This document shows positions 62,125 to 64,000 of a stretch of DNA of 64,000 nucleotides, piece after piece. Under the pieces are notes generated by a model. That model had not been told where the DNA came from. It saw only the letters and a program-made list of their open reading frames with translations, and ran no database searches. The stretch comes from JAAYJM01 sp964498585 (GTDB lineage: Bacteria > Bacteroidota > Ignavibacteria > Kapaibacteriales > UBA2268). Location: contig CAZCHH010000003.1 of the NCBI GenBank assembly GCA_964498585.1, positions 1 through 64,000 on the forward strand. The letters are read 5' to 3'. The position numbers were made by a program, and so were the translations under genes. How positions within the stretch are numbered: the stretch's first letter is position 1; each line of letters begins with the position of its first letter.

Positions 62125-63588
62125 TTATTTTATCAGTAACTCAACATTTTCATATTTTCTTCCATTGACTGCTTTTTTAAATGTAGTATTGGTTACTCCG
62201 CCGGGTAAATGAACGTTTTTTCCCTGCAATAATTGTTCAATCGTTAAGATTTGAATTTTATCTATTTTATATCCCATGAAATGACCCTGCTGCTTTGCTT
62301 TCTGAAGCATACCATCAGTTAAAAATTCTTCAAAGCAAACAAAGACAGCTAAATCTGCTTTTTTTCTTGCTGCAACTTCAATTATATAAGCAATATCACT
62401 AATTTTTACATTTCCGCTTTTAACTTCAATAATTCCAATTCCTTTTTCCTTGTCATTTTTATTAAAAGTAAAATAACCATCGAAACCACTATCTGACGTC
62501 TTTTTTTCGTTAGAAACGCCACCGATAAGAACTTCAATAACCCAATCCTGAAACTTAAAACGACCTTTCTTAGTTGACTGGGCAAGCTGGTATGCTGAAG
62601 CAATATCCTTTGGATAGCCATTGATTTCTATTTCAGTCAATAATGTTTTCTTGCTGTTTTCGTCAAGTGGATTAGTTAATCTATCTAAAATAAGTTTTAT
62701 TGCAAGATGTGAAATGTCCACACCGAGCCAGTTCCGATTAAGTTTTTCGGCAACTGCAATAGTGGTTCCGCAACCACAGAAGAAATCAGCAACGACATCA
62801 CCTTCATTGGTGCTCGCTTTGATAATACGTTCAAGGAGTGATTCAGGTTTCTGAGTAGGATATCCGAGACGTTCAATAGCAGATGGAGCTATTGGTTGAA
62901 TTTGCCACCAATCATCGGGATGCTTTCCTAAAGAATGAAGTGTTTGCATTCCAAAATCACCGGATTTCCTTTTATTTCCAATATAATATTTGAAGCGTTC
63001 TATTGTTGCTGGTGCATATTCATCTCTAATAGAATCTAAATTAAACAAATAATTATAATTTTTAGAATATCGTAAAATAGTATCATGCCTACGTCCAAAA
63101 TCTTTTTTAGGATATCCAGCACCTCTGTAGCACCACACAATTTCATTCCTAAAATTCTTTTTTCCAAACAGATAATCGCAAACTAGCTTCAAATAATGGC
63201 TCATTGTCGGGTCGCAGTGCAAATAGAAACTTCCGGTATCTGTAAGCAACGATTTCATATAATAAACTCTATGAGCCATAGTAGTTAAATAAGCTGCTGC
63301 ACTATGGTCTGTAATTTCAACGAGTTTTAAAAAATTGTATAAGTCCAATTGTTTATGCTCTAAAAGTTCATTCATAGAATCAATGTATTTAACATTGCTC
63401 CAAGTATCTGAGAATGCTTCTTTTTGCGCCTTTGTATCGCTCATATCTATGTCTTCAAAAAGAACATTATAATTTCTTTTTGAGTTAAATGGCGGGTCTA
63501 TATAAATCAAATCAATAAAACCCTCTGGATGCTTAAAAGAAAGTTCTTTTAAAACATCAAGGCAATCTCCGAAGTATAGTTGTTTCAT
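62125..63588 (-). CDS. DNA methyltransferase with C-terminal PD-(D/E)xK nuclease domain
   Basis: DNA amino-methyltransferase (beta-type order, DPPF before the SAM motif) with a nuclease-like tail. Numbered from an upstream ATG at 63630 (+14 residues): LIYIDPPFNS (45-48), GYPTQKPESLLERII (257-271), the SAM motif DFFCGCGTT (282-290), then a restriction-endonuclease fold with DSGFDGYF (Asp384) and IIEVKSGN (Glu402-x-Lys404). The start MKQLYFGDCLDVL at 63588 matches how related enzymes begin. It could be a self-contained restriction-modification protein, or the Mrr-like part may be a targeting domain. Confidence 0.83.
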   Translation of the reverse strand: MKQLYFGDCLDVLKELSFKHPEGFIDLIYIDPPFNSKRNYNVLFEDIDMSDTKAQKEAFSDTWSNVKYIDSMNELLEHKQLDLYNFLKLVEITDHSAAAYLTTMAHRVYYMKSLLTDTGSFYLHCDPTMSHYLKLVCDYLFGKKNFRNEIVWCYRGAGYPKKDFGRRHDTILRYSKNYNYLFNLDSIRDEYAPATIERFKYYIGNKRKSGDFGMQTLHSLGKHPDDWWQIQPIAPSAIERLGYPTQKPESLLERIIKASTNEGDVVADFFCGCGTTIAVAEKLNRNWLGVDISHLAIKLILDRLTNPLDENSKKTLLTEIEINGYPKDIASAYQLAQSTKKGRFKFQDWVIEVLIGGVSNEKKTSDSGFDGYFTFNKNDKEKGIGIIEVKSGNVKISDIAYIIEVAARKKADLAVFVCFEEFLTDGMLQKAKQQGHFMGYKIDKIQILTIEQLLQGKNVHLPGGVTNTTFKKAVNGRKYENVELLIK

Positions 63589-63719
63589 AATTAAGCTTTT
63601 ATTTTTTCCGATTGTGGTTTGTATTGTCATAAGTATTATTTATTTTTTTTCAACAAAAATAGTTAAAAATTATGGACAAGACAAAAGAAAAATGTAAAGA
63701 AAAATTCCAAACAAAATAA

Positions 63720-63815
63720 AGATTAGAAAGTTTAGAAGGTTTATTCCACTCATACAATCAACAAGTTGTTCGTATGACTGAAAAAATTCCTTCTCAAGTT
63801 CAACTTGGGAAGGAG
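63720..63815. repeat. Composite of AGATTAGA repeat, ATCAACAAGTTG hairpin and family C hairpin
   Basis: AGATTAGAAAGTTTAGAAGG (63720) is followed by CATACAATCAACAAGTTG-TTCGTATGA (a second copy is at 32597-32622) and a family C hairpin at 63787-63815 (TTCTCAAGTTCAACTTGGGA). This gap, 63589-63930, precedes tgt and holds no gene. Confidence 0.7.
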
Positions 63816-63930
63816 AGAACCATCTAAACCAATCAACCAATCAACTCCCATTCTTTTCTACTTGCAAAAACGCTCAAGTTTAGATAGTTTTGTATTTTAG
63901 ATTTCGTAAAATTAGGAAATCAATCAAAAT

Positions 63931-64000
63931 ATGTTTGAATTAATAAAAACTGACACACATTCTAAAGCAAGGGCTGGCGTTTTGCAGACTGCTCACGGCG
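63931..64000 (+). CDS. tgt: Queuine tRNA-ribosyltransferase, 5' end only
   Basis: The last 70 bases open with ATG and read MFELIKTDTHSKARAGVLQT then AHG, the characteristic N-terminus of bacterial Tgt (tRNA-guanine transglycosylase, which inserts preQ1 at G34). The gene is cut by the window end, so the catalytic Asp and zinc ligands cannot be checked. There is no strong ribosome-binding site. Confidence 0.85.
   Translation, partial: MFELIKTDTHSKARAGVLQTAHG

Overview
The window is AT-rich chromosomal DNA from a Gram-negative bacterium of the Bacteroidota/Chlorobiota (FCB) assemblage. The signs are two secreted beta-propeller proteins with type IX secretion (T9SS type A) C-terminal sorting domains, OmpA-type and porin-type outer-membrane proteins, lipoproteins with Cys lipoboxes, ThyX instead of ThyA, HprK, and a DUF3417-type glycogen phosphorylase. 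An Ignavibacteria/Kapabacteria-like lineage would fit, but the sequence alone does not settle it. No rRNA, tRNA, CRISPR array, prophage or complete insertion sequence was recognised.

Layout. 0-13 kb: porin, organic hydroperoxide reductase (ohr), short-chain dehydrogenase, a nicotinamidase-like protein that lacks its catalytic residues, a T9SS-sorted propeller, an FmdB-type zinc ribbon, a 58-residue membrane protein coupled to an outer-membrane protein, threonylcarbamoyl-AMP synthase and glycogen phosphorylase. 13-18 kb: an accessory-looking block on the + strand with two duplicated lipoproteins, a three-gene unit with two V4R-like proteins, and a lipoprotein made of two Cache domains. 18-29 kb: a nonsense-mutated four-helix-bundle gene, pyrB, an OmpA-family protein, a HAD/UbiA/DprE1-like operon (polyprenyl-phosphoryl-pentose synthesis), hprK with a new 52-residue ORF upstream, and a C-terminal processing protease. 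29-38 kb: a type IIG-like restriction-modification protein, trpS, thyX, and a 2-oxoacid dehydrogenase E2 gene flanked by two paralogous periplasmic proteins. 38-51 kb: a 2,324-residue hybrid sensor kinase, a glycosyltransferase, a decayed beta-barrel gene, a Cys-rich secreted protein and the second T9SS propeller. 51-64 kb: tyrS-mnmA, a HIRAN/J-domain pair, a lipoprotein, a toxin-antitoxin-SecB-chaperone (TAC) operon, ribF, a propeller lipoprotein, rbfA-truB, a methyltransferase-nuclease fusion and the start of tgt.

Intergenic DNA is unusually rich in dispersed repeats, called here family A (palindromic elements ending in TGTCATTCTGA-like sequence), family B (short palindromes around TAAAGGTCTTCCTTTA), family C (hairpins around CCTTCCCAAGTGCAACTTGG, sometimes acting as terminators), family D (MITE-like elements with ends ACTCACCTTACGC) and family E (GC-rich fold-backs starting CACCTCCCCTGCCCC, alone or nested in D). 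There are also 21-bp, 10-bp and 7-bp tandem arrays. The strongest system-level finding is the TAC operon at 56457-57754. The HIRAN/J-domain pair next to it and the V4R/Cache block are the best candidates for undescribed biology.
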